From contig DGYV01000044.1 of assembly GCA_002398485.1 (NCBI GenBank), forward strand, positions 25,785-33,272: 7,488 nt of DNA. Direction: 5' to 3'. The stretch is from Peptococcaceae bacterium UBA4997. GTDB lineage: Bacteria > Bacillota > Dehalobacteriia > UBA4068 > UBA4997. A model generated the notes under the pieces. It ran no database searches and was not told the DNA's origin. It saw only the letters and a list, made by a program, of their open reading frames with translations. This document shows, piece after piece, positions 5,760 through 7,488 of the stretch. Both the position numbers and the translations under genes were made by a program. The stretch's first letter is position 1; each line of letters begins with the position of its first letter.

Positions 5760-6646
5760 TAATAACGCTCCTCCCGCTCCAGTAACTCCTCCAAAAGCAT
5801 GATGTATCTTTCATACCTTTCTTTATTGAACTTACCTGTTGCCACAAGCTTTTTTACAGCACAATCCGGTTCCTTGTAATGGCTGCAACCATCAAAACGG
5901 CATTTGCCCAAAACCTGCCTGATTTCAGGGTAATAGCTGGCAAGCAGTTCTTTTGTCATATCCTGCGGCAGATCCAAACGGGAAAAACCCGGGCTATCTG
6001 CCACCCAGCCACCGCAAGCAAGCGGTAAAAGCTGTACATGCCTTGTTGTATGTTTACCACGACCAAGCTTATTGCTGATTTCGCCAGTGGTTAAAGCCAA
6101 ACCATCCTGAATCATATTCAAAATACTGGTTTTACCTACACCGCTTGGCCCCGCCATAATGCTGATTTTATTTTTTAAGATATTTTGCAATTCCTCTTTA
6201 CCCTTATTATTATGGATACCCGTAAACACTACCCTAAACCCTGCTTCCTTGTAAATATCGAAAGGAAACCTGCTTAAATCTGTAAATAAATCTTCTTTAT
6301 TAAAGCAAACTACCGGTTCAATACCAGCATAGCCAACCAACACCAAAAGCCTGTCCAAAAGCATCCAATCGGGGCTGGGATCACGTACGGCAATAACCAA
6401 AACAGCTTGTTCTATATTGGCAGCCTTAGGACGTAAAAGCTGGTTTTGGCGCGGCAAAATTTCCTCAACCACTCCTTCGCCGTTGCCTAATGCCTGCATA
6501 AGCACCTTATCACCTACCAGTACACCTGCTTCAGCCTTTTTCAAACGCCCGCGCAAAGAACAGTTATAAACTTGATTGCCAACCTGTACAAAGTAAAAAC
6601 CCCCAAAGGCTTTTACTATAATACCGTTCAAAAGCTTATCTGACAT
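5759..6646 (-). CDS. rsgA: Ribosome small subunit-dependent GTPase A
   Basis: RsgA (YjeQ/CpgA) is a circularly permuted GTPase that binds the 30S subunit late in its maturation and checks the decoding centre. The 295-residue protein has an N-terminal OB fold (about 1-70), then the permuted G motifs: G4 NKED (116-119), G1 GPSGVGKT (166-173), the switch I region GRGKHTTRHV (195-204) and G3 DSPGF (217-221). The C-terminal zinc finger has C249, C254, H256 and C262 in CRFDGCSHYKEPDC. All family landmarks are present. The ATG at 6646 follows AAAGGGGGAG, which overlaps the stop codon of the upstream kinase gene (11-nt gap). In B. subtilis the neighbouring kinase PrkC phosphorylates this GTPase, so the linkage may be functional as well as positional; that is inference here. 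Confidence 0.97.
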   Translation of the reverse strand: MSDKLLNGIIVKAFGGFYFVQVGNQVYNCSLRGRLKKAEAGVLVGDKVLMQALGNGEGVVEEILPRQNQLLRPKAANIEQAVLVIAVRDPSPDWMLLDRLLVLVGYAGIEPVVCFNKEDLFTDLSRFPFDIYKEAGFRVVFTGIHNNKGKEELQNILKNKISIMAGPSGVGKTSILNMIQDGLALTTGEISNKLGRGKHTTRHVQLLPLACGGWVADSPGFSRLDLPQDMTKELLASYYPEIRQVLGKCRFDGCSHYKEPDCAVKKLVATGKFNKERYERYIMLLEELLEREERY

Positions 6647-6657
6647 ACTCTCCCCCT

Positions 6658-7488
6658 TTATGGAACATTTTTACTATAGACCACATCATCATCTAAAAGT
6701 ATTTGAATAGTTCCTTTACCATAGAAAGGCACATCCTCCACTATGCTGTCGCCTCCGTTGTGGGTAGCATTATATTCCTCATGTGAACCTTTGGTATCTA
6801 TTACAACTATTTTCACAGTATATTGTTCTTCAGTTACGGGAAGAGTATAGCTTACTCTGGCTGTGGAAGCCACTGTACCGGGGCCGTCGCTTAGCGTTAA
6901 ATCGATGGTATTGCCTTCAAATATTTTACTTTTGGCCGCCGTACTTTGCGCAATGACCAAATCAGCAGCATAAGAGGTGCTTTCCTCCCTGCTTACCTTG
7001 CCAATCTCAAGATTATTTTCCGCAAGCTTGGCTCTGGCCTGTTCTAAAGTAAGCCCTAGCAAATTAGGCATGGTTATTTCCTTGCCCTTGCTTATATCCA
7101 CTTCAACATTGCTGTTAGGCAAAACCTCAGAACCTGCAGTGGGCCTTTGTGCCACTATAGTACCTGGTGAAGCGGTATCATCCAAAACTTCTCTGGTGGT
7201 AACAGTAAGCATTCTGTTATTTATCATTAAAGTAGCTTCTTTAAGGGTTAAACCAAGAACATCGGGAACTACCTTTTTGGCAGGACCTTCACTTACATAT
7301 AAGGTAATGATGCGTCCTTCCTTTACAGTTTGGCCTGCAGGTATATCCTGCGAGATAATTAGGTTTTCTTCAACTTCATCATCACTTCTGTATTCAAGGG
7401 CCGCCTGAAGATTAAGATCGGTAAGGGTTTGCTGAGCCAGCAAAACATCAGAACCTACAACACTCGGTACTACCACATCTTCATTAGC
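6658..7488 (-). CDS. PASTA-domain Ser/Thr protein kinase, extracellular C-terminal part (5' end beyond the window)
   Basis: The frame is open to the right edge, so only the last 276 residues are seen. Counting from the visible GTG at 7476, there are three PASTA domains: about 1-64 (opening VVPSVVGSDVLLAQQTL), 69-131 (VVPDVLGLTLKEA) and 133-198 (ITMPNLLGLTLEQARAKL). Each has the P-x-(V/L)-x-G opening and the closing V-x-L-x-(V/L)-S-x-G strand. A beta-rich tail (about 205-272) follows, as is usual in clostridial-type PrkC proteins. PASTA repeats outside the membrane bind peptidoglycan fragments and control a cytoplasmic kinase domain, which would lie to the right of this window. The alternative is a PASTA penicillin-binding protein, but three or more repeats directly upstream of rsgA-rpe is the classic prkC context. 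The GTG at 7476 is internal, not a start. Confidence 0.9.
   Translation of the reverse strand, partial: ANEDVVVPSVVGSDVLLAQQTLTDLNLQAALEYRSDDEVEENLIISQDIPAGQTVKEGRIITLYVSEGPAKKVVPDVLGLTLKEATLMINNRMLTVTTREVLDDTASPGTIVAQRPTAGSEVLPNSNVEVDISKGKEITMPNLLGLTLEQARAKLAENNLEIGKVSREESTSYAADLVIAQSTAAKSKIFEGNTIDLTLSDGPGTVASTARVSYTLPVTEEQYTVKIVVIDTKGSHEEYNATHNGGDSIVEDVPFYGKGTIQILLDDDVVYSKNVP

Noticed and set aside
6977..7408. A 143-codon open frame on the plus strand
   Set aside because: It is antisense to the PASTA repeats, has no ribosome binding site and no recognisable protein features. The minus-strand frame is clearly the coding one.

Overview
The window is a typical low-to-medium GC Firmicutes housekeeping region. 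Its gene order matches the well-known Bacillus subtilis segment prkC - rsgA (cpgA) - rpe - ... - rpmB (opposite strand) - yloU - yloV - ... - recG. Strong GGAGG-type ribosome binding sites, several TTG/GTG starts and a zinc-cysteine form of ribosomal protein L28 all fit a Firmicute. A member of the Negativicutes or an early-branching Clostridia lineage is my best guess, but the sequence alone does not settle it.

Reading the minus strand in transcription order (right to left): the C-terminal part of a PASTA-domain Ser/Thr kinase (PrkC/PknB type, running off the right edge) is followed by rsgA, a ribosome-assembly GTPase, and rpe, ribulose-5-phosphate 3-epimerase. These three are tightly packed (11-nt gap, then a 1-nt overlap) and look like one operon. 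After a gap, a second minus-strand group holds an Asp23/Gls24 family gene (yloU-like), the fatty-acid kinase gene fakA (yloV), and recG, which runs off the left edge. The second group starts from a divergent promoter region shared with rpmB.

On the plus strand are only two genes: rpmB (L28), with its own promoter and a clear intrinsic terminator, and a 72-residue protein of uncertain family with a weak resemblance to Spo0E-type phosphatases. This small gene converges on rpe. The 137 bp between them hold a 130-nt nested inverted repeat. It looks like a bidirectional terminator whose loop contains a copy of a TGTCATCC/GGATGACA-type dispersed palindromic element. This is the most unusual structure in the window.

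Functionally the region joins envelope-sensing signalling (PASTA kinase), ribosome maturation (RsgA, L28), central carbon metabolism (Rpe), lipid/envelope functions (Asp23, FakA) and fork rescue (RecG). I found no mobile gene cassette, CRISPR array, tRNA, rRNA or previously undescribed multi-gene system. The only non-coding stretches over about 100 bp are the rpmB/asp23 divergent region, the rpmB-small gene spacer and the small gene/rpe convergent region; each is described below.
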